Both the position numbers and the translations under genes were made by a program. This document shows positions 49,926 to 58,614 of a stretch of DNA of 64,000 nucleotides, piece after piece (positions within the stretch are counted from its first letter, which is position 1; each line of letters opens with the position of its first letter). A model generated the notes under the pieces. The model searched no databases, was not told the origin of the DNA, and saw only the letters and a list, made by a program, of their open reading frames with translations. This DNA comes from a virus, in the IMG/VR virus record IMGVR_UViG_3300025117_000005, positions 1 to 64,000 of that record, one strand, 5' to 3'.

Positions 49926-50867
49926 ATGCAGCCTTTTACATTTCCCCCGACCCACAGCACGACTCGAGGATTTTGTATCAACGATGACCACAACGAACAG
50001 CATTGCATTCTGGACGATCCGAACCTTTGTAAATGGGATTTCTTCTCACAATGCGCCGAGGCCAACCCCGAGAAGGCCCGAGCTGTTGGCAAGACCAGGA
50101 AGCCCAGGAAATCATTTTACACCGACGAGGCACCCACCCCACACCACACCCCAAGCCCCCGAACACCCCCAGCCCCGGAGGGAAGGGAGAGGCAACCCGC
50201 CGCCCCCCTTCCCGCCCACCTCAATTCCCATGGGGATAGTGGGGATTCTGCCCCCCCCGCGCCAGACGAGGCCGGAGACAAGAGCAATCAGGCCGAGCTA
50301 CCCCCGGACCCGCAGGAAGAGAAACCGCCTTATGAAGCAAAAGGCCAGTTGATTGAAATGGGTAATGGTAATATCGATGTTACTTTTGACATGGCGACAG
50401 ATACCCTCAAGCGACTGGCACGCCAAGAAACCAAGACATCAAAAGAATTTGCGGCTCTACTCTCCCAGGTAAAGGACCAATATTTTTCCGGACGTGGGAA
50501 AAAGGCTGGCTGGAAGAAGTACATTGAAAACCAGATCGGTTATAGCTACCAACACGCCCAATCTCTCTTAAAGGCCCACTCGACCCCGATCATCCTGGAG
50601 TTTTGGGACCAACTTGGAGTGTTTAAGGTCCGCCTGCTATCCCGATGCAAGGGCGAGCTCACCACTGACACCATTAACTCTATCCTGCCAATCACCACCC
50701 GGGAGGCCCAACAAATCCTTTTCCCCCGCCAACCCCGAGGGGGCAAGACGAGCCCAGTAAGCCACCTGATTGACCGGCTCCGGAAGATCACACCCGAAAA
50801 CCTGGACATGAAAGGACGGCAGGCACTCATTAAGGCACTGCTGGAACTGTTGAAAAATCTGAAATGA
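49926..50867 (+). CDS. DUF3102-like protein with Pro-rich linker
   Basis: 313 residues. An N-terminal Cys-containing domain (about 1-50, with GFCIN, HCILDDPNLC and QC) is joined by a Pro/Thr-rich linker (about 65-140) to a helical domain (about 155-230, WKKYIENQIGYSYQHAQSLLKAHS) like the DUF3102 group. The C-terminal helices (MKGRQALIKALLELLKNLK) are basic. DUF3102 proteins occur on plasmids and phages and are suspected DNA-binding or partition-type factors. The linker-encoding DNA has a run of eight C (50251-50258). Confidence 0.5.
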   Translation: MQPFTFPPTHSTTRGFCINDDHNEQHCILDDPNLCKWDFFSQCAEANPEKARAVGKTRKPRKSFYTDEAPTPHHTPSPRTPPAPEGRERQPAAPLPAHLNSHGDSGDSAPPAPDEAGDKSNQAELPPDPQEEKPPYEAKGQLIEMGNGNIDVTFDMATDTLKRLARQETKTSKEFAALLSQVKDQYFSGRGKKAGWKKYIENQIGYSYQHAQSLLKAHSTPIILEFWDQLGVFKVRLLSRCKGELTTDTINSILPITTREAQQILFPRQPRGGKTSPVSHLIDRLRKITPENLDMKGRQALIKALLELLKNLK

Positions 50868-50880
50868 AGGGAGGAACGCT

Positions 50881-51045
50881 ATGTGGAAATGCACGACGCA
50901 GGCAAGAGCCTTAAACATCCTGTCAGAATTACAGTCTGAGGGACACCACCATCTCTGTTATGGCCGATCCATTTACGACAATCACTGGTACATTGGAACC
51001 CGGGACGAACTGAAAGCCATCGGGATCATCGAGGTGAACCCATGA
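50881..51045 (+). CDS. Small early protein, 54 residues
   Basis: Starts at ATG 50881 after GGGAGGAACGCT and ends with a stop overlapping the next ATG (ATGA). Contains GHHHLCYGRSIYDNHWYIG and a final hydrophobic EVNP. His-rich; no family recognised. Confidence 0.6.
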   Translation: MWKCTTQARALNILSELQSEGHHHLCYGRSIYDNHWYIGTRDELKAIGIIEVNP

Positions 51046-51224
51046 TCACAGCATATGGACCAACCCAAGTTGTTGACAACCCGTGCCCTACATGTTGTCA
51101 ACCATCGGTAGCGATCCTTGACAACGAAGGCATCATACCCGTGGAATGCTGGACCTGCTTTTTAAAAGCAGCATACGGACTGAGAAAGGAGGATCAGACA
51201 TGTGGCTCTTTATCGTTGGTCTGA
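51042..51224 (+). CDS. Small Cys-rich early protein
   Basis: 60 residues with PCPTCCQ (15-19) and ECWTC (35-39), a zinc-ribbon-like arrangement. ATGA coupling with the preceding gene; its 3' end overlaps the next small membrane protein. Confidence 0.6.
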   Translation: MITAYGPTQVVDNPCPTCCQPSVAILDNEGIIPVECWTCFLKAAYGLRKEDQTCGSLSLV

Positions 51225-51301
51225 TGATAGGTGGATTTTGCGGGATCGTCCTAATGTCCCTGCTCATTATCAGCAGAGAGGAAGGAGCACCAACACCATG
51301 A
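51200..51301 (+). CDS. 33-residue single-pass membrane peptide
   Basis: ATG 51200 follows AAAGGAGGATCAGAC. The peptide is nearly all hydrophobic (LFIVGLMIGGFCGIVLMSLLII) with a short polar tail. It overlaps the gene before by 25 bp and ends at an ATGA with the next one. Likely a membrane-inserting modulator; function unknown. Confidence 0.6.
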   Translation: MWLFIVGLMIGGFCGIVLMSLLIISREEGAPTP

Positions 51302-51396
51302 AGGAAACCATACGAGACATTATCCTGTCGATTTTTGCAACCCTTTTGTGGACGTGGATCATCATGTCATTGATCCTACACGCCGGGATCGAGTAA
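51298..51396 (+). CDS. 32-residue single-pass membrane peptide
   Basis: Starts by ATGA overlap at 51298, with GAGGAAGGAG upstream. One hydrophobic helix (IILSIFATLLWTWIIMSLIL). Paired with the preceding membrane peptide; the two may form a complex. Confidence 0.6.
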   Translation: MKETIRDIILSIFATLLWTWIIMSLILHAGIE

Positions 51397-51423
51397 CAGG
51401 GAACAAAGAAAGGAGAAAAGACC

Positions 51424-51900
51424 ATGTGTTGTTGCGACCATCCAAATATTAACGGCCACTTCGGATACTCGTGGGACGGTAAATCAACGGGAGTATACCC
51501 TGTACACCCCCCAGATTTAAAAGAGGGTGACATGCTTCTTCACGACGAACCCGGGAGATGTGGAGGATTAGATTCACACTCATACCACTACCGGGTTGTA
51601 ATGGCTCGTTTTGGGGGATTGTATCTCTACGTAAGGCATGGAGCAGGACAAGAATATATCCGCTTGAGTACGGAGAAAACGCTGAGAGATAGGCTTGCGG
51701 CGATGGACTCAGACACCCGTTATTGGATTTTGGGGGCGATTTATCACGCCTCGTGTGATGCAGATACAAACAGCAGAAACACAACAAACGGTATTTGGCA
51801 ACAGGCCGCAGCAGAGAAACGCATTAAGACTAAGAAGCAACGTGGCAGTGCATCTGTAAGGGTCTGGATTGCAGCGGCCCCCCTACACGCCGGGAGGTGA
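51424..51900 (+). CDS. Early protein with N-terminal Cys cluster, unknown
   Basis: 158 residues after AAAGGAGAAAAGACC. It begins MCCCDHPN, with three adjacent cysteines that may bind metal, followed by a beta-rich domain (YHYRVVMARFGGLYLYVRHG) and a basic C-terminal tail. Not recognised. Confidence 0.55.
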   Translation: MCCCDHPNINGHFGYSWDGKSTGVYPVHPPDLKEGDMLLHDEPGRCGGLDSHSYHYRVVMARFGGLYLYVRHGAGQEYIRLSTEKTLRDRLAAMDSDTRYWILGAIYHASCDADTNSRNTTNGIWQQAAAEKRIKTKKQRGSASVRVWIAAAPLHAGR

Positions 51901-51905
51901 TCATC

Positions 51906-52073
51906 ATGATTCGGGAATGCTGTGAATGCAAAATTATTATGGGAGAGAAAGAACCCTATGAAGATCGATCCGTGACGAGCGGACTCTGTGACCCATGTTT
52001 GCAGCAGGCCCGAGAGAAGATCCGCAAATTCCACGAGCAGCAAAAGCAACAGGAGAAGGAGCAATTATCATGA
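51906..52073 (+). CDS. Small zinc-finger protein, 55 residues
   Basis: ATG 51906 after GGGAGGTGATCATC. CCEC (5-8) and CDPC (28-31) form a zinc-ribbon pair, followed by a Gln/Lys-rich helix (REKIRKFHEQQKQQEKEQ). Ends in ATGA overlap with the next gene. Confidence 0.65.
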   Translation: MIRECCECKIIMGEKEPYEDRSVTSGLCDPCLQQAREKIRKFHEQQKQQEKEQLS

Positions 52074-52588
52074 AACCCTTCGACCACCAAGGAAAACGTT
52101 ACATTATAATAAACGGGAAAGAATACTTCCTGATTCGCGGCTACCGGGACCATGACGGATACCGGGGAAACCTGATCTTTATCCAGGTCGCAGGCCGGAC
52201 CCCGTTGCACAAAGAAGACCTACCGGACCAGGATTGGACCCTGATCAAGACCAAAGGCCCGGAGCACAACGTTTACACCGCGTACCTGGACAAGTATTTC
52301 GACTATGAGCCCCCGGCCCAGGACAAAACCAAGCGGCTGTACTTTATCGGTATGACACCCCGGGGCACCACGTTTTTGATGCTGAACTTTTTGCGGGATG
52401 CCTACAATTTGAGCCCCACGCCCGCCCAGTTCCGGAAGGCTCTTGACGACTGGAAGCCAATACGCCGGGGAGACGTGGAGTATCGGCAGGACCACGGCAA
52501 CAGCGAGGTATCCGCGTTATCCGTGGAGGTTGGCCCGTACAGGATGGACTATGACCGAGCAGTTGACTTGTTTGGTTTGAGAGCGTAA
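52070..52588 (+). CDS. Early protein of unknown function
   Basis: 172 residues from ATG 52070 (ATGA). The N-terminal half is beta-rich (KRYIIINGKEYFLIRGYRDHDG), then GMTPRGTTFLMLNFLRDAYNLSP. The C terminus ends VDLFGLRA. No motif recognised. Translationally coupled to the zinc-finger gene. Confidence 0.5.
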   Translation: MKPFDHQGKRYIIINGKEYFLIRGYRDHDGYRGNLIFIQVAGRTPLHKEDLPDQDWTLIKTKGPEHNVYTAYLDKYFDYEPPAQDKTKRLYFIGMTPRGTTFLMLNFLRDAYNLSPTPAQFRKALDDWKPIRRGDVEYRQDHGNSEVSALSVEVGPYRMDYDRAVDLFGLRA

Positions 52589-52616
52589 AATCTGAGAAAA
52601 AAAGGAGGATAAGACT

Positions 52617-53171
52617 ATGACCGCACAAGAAATCATCCAGAAAATTGAGGCAGGCGAATACGAGATTAAATATGCGATGAATTGTGGATGCTCTTTTGAC
52701 TGGCATATCGATGGGGACGACATCCAGGACGGCGCAAACAGTGACGAGTGTTGGGAGGGTCAGGTACTGTATGTCGGAGAAGACCAGATTGCCGAGTCTA
52801 TCCGATACGAGGGCCGCCGGGTATTGATGGATGGCATTGATGCAGATGATATTCCCAGCGAGGTATGGGACCAGATGGGCATGTCGGACATGGTAACGCA
52901 GGGAGACAGCCCTAACAATCAGGATCACGAGGATAACCGACGCGCAACCCTCATCGACTGGTTGCAAGAGTTGGTTAACGATGGGTATAAGCTCTATAGA
53001 GACGACCTGCGTAACTTTGCCAACGAGTTTTGTTCCATCCTTGTGAGACCGGACACGGAAGACGCAATTGACGACGATTGGACAGAGCGCACACCGGAAG
53101 GGTGGGCAGGTGATTATTTGTATAATGGGGATGCCGCCACCCAAGCATATAACACCGTCCGGGTTATTTAA
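52617..53171 (+). CDS. Very acidic early protein (DNA-mimic candidate)
   Basis: 184 residues with 43 Asp/Glu and 13 Lys/Arg by my count, so a strong negative charge. Acidic runs include DGDDIQDGANSDECWEG, DGIDADDIPSE and EDAIDDDW. Two N-terminal Cys (MNCGC). It lies among small early genes; acidic phage early proteins often bind host DNA-binding enzymes, but no specific family is recognised. Strong AAGGAGGATAAGACT start. Confidence 0.55.
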   Translation: MTAQEIIQKIEAGEYEIKYAMNCGCSFDWHIDGDDIQDGANSDECWEGQVLYVGEDQIAESIRYEGRRVLMDGIDADDIPSEVWDQMGMSDMVTQGDSPNNQDHEDNRRATLIDWLQELVNDGYKLYRDDLRNFANEFCSILVRPDTEDAIDDDWTERTPEGWAGDYLYNGDAATQAYNTVRVI

Positions 53172-53187
53172 GAGGATAGCCAACCTT

Positions 53188-53277
53188 ATGAACGGACTAC
53201 GACACGTTTTAGGGGGCCACGGGACCCCGAAACCGTGTTACGCCGGGGAGTATGGGTTAGGACATGCCTGTGAATAG
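53188..53277 (+). CDS. Possible 29-residue peptide
   Basis: ATG 53188 with a GAGGAT site 9 bp upstream; encodes a Gly/His-rich peptide (HVLGGHGTPKPCYAGEYGLGHACE). Too short to judge. The rest of the 200-bp gap (53278-53371) carries two TTGTCAA repeats (53308 and 53328) and the next ribosome binding site. Confidence 0.25.
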   Translation: MNGLRHVLGGHGTPKPCYAGEYGLGHACE

Positions 53278-53371
53278 CCAGCGACTAACCCAGAAACCCG
53301 GTAACTTGTCAATCCCAGTTTAAATTGTCAAGGATAACTATACCGGGAGTACCGGAACCACGGAGGGAATA

Positions 53372-53620
53372 ATGCGATTTAAATTGAGTACCACATGCCA
53401 CACCTACGATGATCGGGAACAGATCCAGAAATTAAAGGGATTTGGTTTTTTATTTCAGCCATCCCGGCAACACGTCGAGGAATACGAAATCAGCGGGGAA
53501 CCGGAGATGGAAATAACTACTATGGATGATTTGATCACATTTTTACGGGCATGCGAAGAACTCATCATCCTGGACGTGGACCCTCTATCAATAGAGATCT
53601 ACGACGGACACAGAGAATAA
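53372..53620 (+). CDS. Small early protein, unknown
   Basis: 82 residues after CACGGAGGGAATA. Acidic, alpha/beta (LSTTCHTYDDREQIQKLKGFGFLF, MEITTMDDLITFLRACEELIILDVD). The pattern is like small phage proteins that bind a partner protein, but nothing specific is recognised. Confidence 0.55.
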   Translation: MRFKLSTTCHTYDDREQIQKLKGFGFLFQPSRQHVEEYEISGEPEMEITTMDDLITFLRACEELIILDVDPLSIEIYDGHRE

Positions 53621-53637
53621 ACAGGAGGAATAAACCC

Positions 53638-53847
53638 ATGTCTACCACCTATTCCATAGCGTGTAGAGACTGCAAACAACATCTATGGATCGCTCAGAGC
53701 CACAGTGGTCAAGGATACATTTATATAGCACCACAGAATGTAAAAGCGTTATACGACTTTCTGACAGCCCACAGACGTCACAACCTGATTTATGATGAAA
53801 ATTGCGAATCCGAAATAGCGGAATACATTGAGGTGGAAGTATCGTAA
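53638..53847 (+). CDS. Small early protein with Cys pair
   Basis: 69 residues from ATG 53638, preceded by ACAGGAGGAATAAACCC; upstream in-frame codons overlap the previous gene. CRDCKQHLWIAQS near the N terminus, plus one later Cys and several His (AHRRHN). Unknown function. Confidence 0.55.
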   Translation: MSTTYSIACRDCKQHLWIAQSHSGQGYIYIAPQNVKALYDFLTAHRRHNLIYDENCESEIAEYIEVEVS

Positions 53848-53868
53848 AAAAAGGAAAGCGAGGAACCC

Positions 53869-54039
53869 ATGAAAATAATCATTCTCAAAATCTTATTTCG
53901 CATGTTTCTTTGGATTTACCCGAACGATCATTGCACGGTCCACGACAAGCAGGATCGGGTTTTACTGTTTACGACCATCCCGCCTTTAGGTACAACGAGA
54001 ACCATTACAATTTGGAAAAGCATTCAGTCAGAGGAATAA
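53869..54039 (+). CDS. Small early protein, 56 residues
   Basis: ATG 53869 after GCGAGGAACCC; stop at 54037. Starts with a short hydrophobic stretch (KIIILKILFRMFLWIYP) that could sit in the membrane, then a polar domain. It ends 4 bp before the large fusion gene. Confidence 0.5.
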   Translation: MKIIILKILFRMFLWIYPNDHCTVHDKQDRVLLFTTIPPLGTTRTITIWKSIQSEE

Positions 54040-54043
54040 ACCC

Positions 54044-57000
54044 ATGGCTTACCACTCCAACAAATTCAAACACTGGGACGTACCGCACCCAGGACCGATA
54101 CAGAGCGAGGAACCCATGACCGAAGCCGAAGAGATATTGACCGACACGGGACGCGCGGCAAACCATGATTTGTCGTTCCGCCGATGGTCCGCTTCCCGCC
54201 ACGCACAATATTTTACAAATATGCGCGTCTCGAATCTTTTGTGTTCCATGGTAGCCTTGCTCCTGCCAACTCCGGAAAGCATCAAGCTCCTGCACGTCCT
54301 TGACCCCACATGCGGAACCGGACGCCTGCTCTATCCGTTCAAACGCAAGGAGGCCCGGGTTGTCGGGGTAGAACTGGACAAAGAGCAGAGCGACAAGGCA
54401 AAGCAGCTTCTGGGAAAGGAAGCCGTCAGGCCCGGCTCAATTCTGGACTACGCGCAGTACCTGGAATCCTCTTTCGATATCGTAGTCACCAACCCGCCCT
54501 ACGGTATCCTGTGGAGCCAGGAAGACACGCCATTTGAGTTTGAAGGATTGTCCTACGCAAAGAACATCGAGAGCCAGAACGCCACCCTTCAAATCTGTCA
54601 CAAGGCGCTTAAAGGTCACGGCTGGATGTTTGCAATCATCCCTACCAGCTCATTCACCAACGACAAAGACAGCTCGCTCCGGCAGTACCTGTACCATAAT
54701 TTTACCGTGTGCTTTCGGGCAACCCTGAACGGACTGTTTAAGGAGGAATACGGCATTGACGTCCAGGTTGACCTTGTGGCTGCGGCGCGGAAGGGGTATG
54801 GGCATGACAGGTCATCCCTTAAACCGATCGAACTGGACGCAACAGACCCGCTTTTAGAGCAAAAGGTGATTGAGGCATGGAAGCCAATTGCCCAGGCCCT
54901 GGGCATCCCCGCATATAACCTCTATGACCACGAAACCGCCGTACCTTTTTTGAACAACCTGATTGAGATGCCAGTTTCAACAAATGCTGAAATCACGGCC
55001 CGGGGTGTAAAGGCCGACCCGACCAGCCTTGCTATGATGGACTTCTATAATGAAACTTTGAGATTTTACAACCCCGTGGTAGGAAAGCCGACCGGGATCA
55101 AAGACGCTTTCCTTGAGGCCCCCGCACTCTGTAAGCGTGGAGTAGAGAAGGCTGAGGAAATATTGACGGCGATCGGTTACAATGTGACGGTCACAGATAC
55201 AGCCCGGAAGAAGATTGCCGCCCTACAAGAGAAATTCAAGCTGCTATCCATCCCGATCTACCCCCCGAAGGACCACCAGTTACTTGCCTACTTCGACGAG
55301 AGAGAGTACACGGCGAAGGCCGACGTTTATGACATCACGGAAGACAACGAGTACAGACAGGATCACCGGGATAATGGACAGGGCAAAAACCCCGTCATCC
55401 TCTTTAAGAAGGGGAAGGCCTACCACCTGAAGCCATCATGGGTACGACAAAAGGAGTGCGCCGGGATTGAGGTTATCGGAGAAGGCAAACAGCAGAAGAC
55501 CATCACGACCGAGATCGACCGCGGGTTTCTGTCAATCTCCGTGGACACCGAGCAGGGTAACCGCGAGTTCAGGGAACCCGAGCCAATGGAGGTAGCTCTT
55601 TTTTTAGAAGCATTTGATTTACCAGTAGTGAACGACATCATGACCGAGAGGCCCGAGCAGGTCAAGGCATGGAAGGCAAAACTTCTTAAAACGTATCCAC
55701 ATGTTTTTACCCCTGAGTTCGACTACCAAGCCGAAGACCTGTCACGGATCCTCACAAAGACAAAATCCGCGTACATCGGTTACGATATGGGAGGGGGTAA
55801 GAGCGTGTCGGCCCTTGCATTTCACGCCGTCCGCAACGTCAAGCGAGTTCTGGTTGTCTGTCAATCTTCGCTGGTAGACAACTGGACCAATGAGGCCGAG
55901 AAGTTTGGATTTAAGGCCCAGAGATTAACCAACCATAAATCGATTGACCTGTTACTACAGGCCATCGACAGTAAAACCGAATCACCCGGAACGACGTTTT
56001 ACATCACATCCTATGAATTCCTATCCCTTGACACCGGCAAGGTATATGACCCCTGGACCTGTGTTAAATACGATAAGGACGGGAACGAGCGCCACCGGGT
56101 AGAGGGGAACCGAGGCCGGACATGCCAGCAGTGCAATACTGAATATTCATCCCTGCAAAGGGAGTGCCCGAAGTGCAAGGCCAAGGAGGAATGGACCGGG
56201 GAACAGTGTTTGAAATGCGGGTACAGCGCATACACTTATTCGTCGAAGCTGAAGCAGTACCCCGCATACCGAAGAATCAACAAGCTGTTTCGCTCAGTGA
56301 TTATCGACGAGAGCCAGCAGGCAAAATCGAAATCCAGCTTTCGCGGCCAGGCCGTCAGAGCCCTCCACGCCAAGAGCAGACTGGAATTGACCGGCACATT
56401 GATGAAGGGCTACATCACAGACACCTTTTTCAATCTTGGATATGTGGCCCACCATAACAACCCACTGTTCCCGTACCGGTTCGACAGGAGAGGAAGCAAG
56501 CTATTTGCGGAAGAGTTCAGCACGTTCGAATTCAAGTCAATCGAGTTTGAGGACACACTTTCAAGAGGCCGCAAAAAGGAATTACCAGAGGTCTCTAACC
56601 TGAACCGGTTCTGGAAGATCCTTGCAGCGTTCGCAGTGCGCCGCCTCAAAGACGATATGGTGAAACTCCCTCCTAAGTACCGGCGCATTATGGCCCTACC
56701 CCTGGACCCCGCACACGCGACCGAGTACGGGATTGCAGCCAGTAACGCAAAGGAAAAGATCGACCGGGAAATGAGAAAGCCAGAGGAAGAGATCAACATG
56801 GGTGTCATTTCGAAAGCCCTGTGGTCTATGAGGTTCGCGGCCACCGTCCCTAGGATCTACCCGCAGGATAACGTCAAGATCCGGAAGGCAATCGAAATCA
56901 CCGCAGAGGCCAGAGCCAAAGGGGAAAAGACAATCGTATTTTCCGCACTCCGGGAAATGCAACTCACACTACACCAGGAGTTTGAACGCCGAGGCATCAA

Positions 57001-57619
57001 CCATATCTTCATCCCCTCGACCGTGCAGACGAAGGACCGATTCAGACACATCAAGCGATTTCAGGAAGACCTAGATATCACCTGCATTATTGCCGGCCTG
57101 AACGTCCTGAACCGGGGATTTACCATCACCGCCGCAAACCATGTGATCTTTACGGACGTGGAGTACAGCCCGGAGAGCACCGACCAGGGAGAGGACCGGG
57201 CGCACAGGACAGGCCAGGACAAGCCCGTGACGTGCTGGTATCTCCTGATCGACTGGACAGACGAAGACCAGAACATAGATTTCAAGATGTTCGATCTCAT
57301 CCACGCTAAAAAGCAGGCGATTTCCAACGCGATCGATGGCAAAGTGAGATTCGACAAGACCGCCCGTGTTCTACGCGCCGGAGGGGATTTCTTAGCTCTT
57401 GCAAAAGCGATCAGCGGGGAAGTGGAAACCCCGGTATCGTTCGAGTACGAGAGGATAGGAGACAGCCACGCAGAACCCCCGCAGATGCAGGAGACAACGG
57501 TTATCGAAGACGAGAAGTGGTACACCCTGTACGAGCAGGTTCACCAGGAGAAGGCAGATAAACCCGCGATCGTGAGGAAGAAGAACGGAAACGAAAACCA
57601 GTTAAGCATGTTTGGATAA
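54044..57619 (+). CDS. DNA methyltransferase - SNF2 helicase fusion with zinc ribbons
   Basis: 1191 residues. Methyltransferase part: SAM motif LDPTCGTGRL (86-95) and catalytic NPPYG (150-154), the gamma-type order of N6-adenine enzymes. Helicase part: Walker A DMGGGKS (581-587), motif Ia VVCQSSLVDNW, motif II DESQ (755-758), motif III LTGTLMKGY, motif V LNRGFTITAANHVIF and motif VI EDRAHRTGQ, which place it in SNF2/superfamily 2. Six Cys (694, 697, 708, 711, 722, 725) form zinc-ribbon-like knuckles between motifs Ia and II. The last residues, NQLSMFG, match the QLxLF beta-clamp-binding pattern. No nuclease motif seen. Resembles the domain pair of phage P1 DarB. Start at 54044 (GAGGAATAAACCC); ATG 54116 also has a good site. 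Confidence 0.85.
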   Translation: MAYHSNKFKHWDVPHPGPIQSEEPMTEAEEILTDTGRAANHDLSFRRWSASRHAQYFTNMRVSNLLCSMVALLLPTPESIKLLHVLDPTCGTGRLLYPFKRKEARVVGVELDKEQSDKAKQLLGKEAVRPGSILDYAQYLESSFDIVVTNPPYGILWSQEDTPFEFEGLSYAKNIESQNATLQICHKALKGHGWMFAIIPTSSFTNDKDSSLRQYLYHNFTVCFRATLNGLFKEEYGIDVQVDLVAAARKGYGHDRSSLKPIELDATDPLLEQKVIEAWKPIAQALGIPAYNLYDHETAVPFLNNLIEMPVSTNAEITARGVKADPTSLAMMDFYNETLRFYNPVVGKPTGIKDAFLEAPALCKRGVEKAEEILTAIGYNVTVTDTARKKIAALQEKFKLLSIPIYPPKDHQLLAYFDEREYTAKADVYDITEDNEYRQDHRDNGQGKNPVILFKKGKAYHLKPSWVRQKECAGIEVIGEGKQQKTITTEIDRGFLSISVDTEQGNREFREPEPMEVALFLEAFDLPVVNDIMTERPEQVKAWKAKLLKTYPHVFTPEFDYQAEDLSRILTKTKSAYIGYDMGGGKSVSALAFHAVRNVKRVLVVCQSSLVDNWTNEAEKFGFKAQRLTNHKSIDLLLQAIDSKTESPGTTFYITSYEFLSLDTGKVYDPWTCVKYDKDGNERHRVEGNRGRTCQQCNTEYSSLQRECPKCKAKEEWTGEQCLKCGYSAYTYSSKLKQYPAYRRINKLFRSVIIDESQQAKSKSSFRGQAVRALHAKSRLELTGTLMKGYITDTFFNLGYVAHHNNPLFPYRFDRRGSKLFAEEFSTFEFKSIEFEDTLSRGRKKELPEVSNLNRFWKILAAFAVRRLKDDMVKLPPKYRRIMALPLDPAHATEYGIAASNAKEKIDREMRKPEEEINMGVISKALWSMRFAATVPRIYPQDNVKIRKAIEITAEARAKGEKTIVFSALREMQLTLHQEFERRGINHIFIPSTVQTKDRFRHIKRFQEDLDITCIIAGLNVLNRGFTITAANHVIFTDVEYSPESTDQGEDRAHRTGQDKPVTCWYLLIDWTDEDQNIDFKMFDLIHAKKQAISNAIDGKVRFDKTARVLRAGGDFLALAKAISGEVETPVSFEYERIGDSHAEPPQMQETTVIEDEKWYTLYEQVHQEKADKPAIVRKKNGNENQLSMFG

Positions 57620-57631
57620 GGAGGAAACCCG

Positions 57632-58573
57632 ATGAACCACGCCATCACCGCCCTACTACTGCAACCCGAGGCCCAGGAGGCCCAGGAGGCCCAGGCCCCA
57701 CAGTCCCATTATGACCGCTTCCAAGGGGTGTTCGAATCGTTCAAGGCATCCTACGTCAACGAGCGCCACCCCACGGAGAACACGTTGCGCAGCCTGAAAA
57801 TGGTTGTCCCCAGGTTTCTCACATTCATCTCGAAAAACCGCCAGGACGTGAACGAGATCGACAAGCAGGACGTGATTGACTATCTCAATAGCTTGAAGGG
57901 GTTAAGGACATCCAGCCGCCTCTTGCACCTGAGAATCATCACCCTCTTTATGAACTGGCTGCACCACATGGGAACCCTTAAGGCGCAGTGGGAAACCGTA
58001 ACTTACAAAGGCCGGGCAGATGTCCCCAGAGCCCCCCAGAAGGAATTAACCAAGGAAGAGGTCGAGAAGATTCTGAATCACATGGACAATCTGAAGGGGA
58101 AGGAGAAGGTCTTGATTCAGCTACTTCTTGCTCGACCACTCCGGATAGGGGAACTGGCAAAGCTGGAGGTCCGGGACGTGGATCTGACCGGGAGAACCAT
58201 CACCATCACTAAGGGGAAGAACAAAAAGACCCGGACCATCTCTATCCCAGAAACGATCTATGACGGACTGAGCCAGTTGATTGAAAGCGCAAAACTCCGA
58301 CACGACCTTGTCTTTGGATTGCAGACTGTTTCGATGATCCATATCGTGAACCGGGTTCTGGAAAAGGCAGGAGTTATCAGGAATGGAAGGTCTACACACT
58401 CACTGAGGCATACGGTGATAATGAGGATGAGACACGAGGCCCATGTTGATGTCGAGGTTGTAGCTGAACTGGCAGGCAACACGCCCGGGACCATCTACCG
58501 GAATTACAATCACGTGCCGGTTGCCGCCCAGCGCCAAGCCGAACAAGATTTAGATAGACTTCTTTCTGTGTGA
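57632..58573 (+). CDS. int: Tyrosine recombinase / integrase
   Basis: 313 residues. Core-binding domain about 27-115 (FESFKASYVNERHPTENTLRSL), catalytic domain about 137-313. Active-site residues by motif: Arg171 (RIGEL), Lys194 (TKGKNKK), His256 and Arg259 (HSLRH), and nucleophile Tyr292 (RNYNHV). The usual LGH His is Asn283 here (AGNTPGTIY), a substitution tolerated in some family members. It may integrate the phage or resolve dimers; no att core was identified nearby. The N terminus has a three-copy GAGGCCCAG DNA repeat (QEAQEAQ). Strong start AAGGAGGAAACCCG. Confidence 0.85.
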   Translation: MNHAITALLLQPEAQEAQEAQAPQSHYDRFQGVFESFKASYVNERHPTENTLRSLKMVVPRFLTFISKNRQDVNEIDKQDVIDYLNSLKGLRTSSRLLHLRIITLFMNWLHHMGTLKAQWETVTYKGRADVPRAPQKELTKEEVEKILNHMDNLKGKEKVLIQLLLARPLRIGELAKLEVRDVDLTGRTITITKGKNKKTRTISIPETIYDGLSQLIESAKLRHDLVFGLQTVSMIHIVNRVLEKAGVIRNGRSTHSLRHTVIMRMRHEAHVDVEVVAELAGNTPGTIYRNYNHVPVAAQRQAEQDLDRLLSV

Positions 58574-58614
58574 ATGCTACCATACCCTTATCTCTTATGA
58601 CAGGAGGTAGGGGT

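Noticed and set aside
57668-57700. Three GAGGCCCAG repeats at the integrase start as a CRISPR or att element
   Set aside because: They encode the in-frame QEAQEAQ stretch and are a simple codon repeat.
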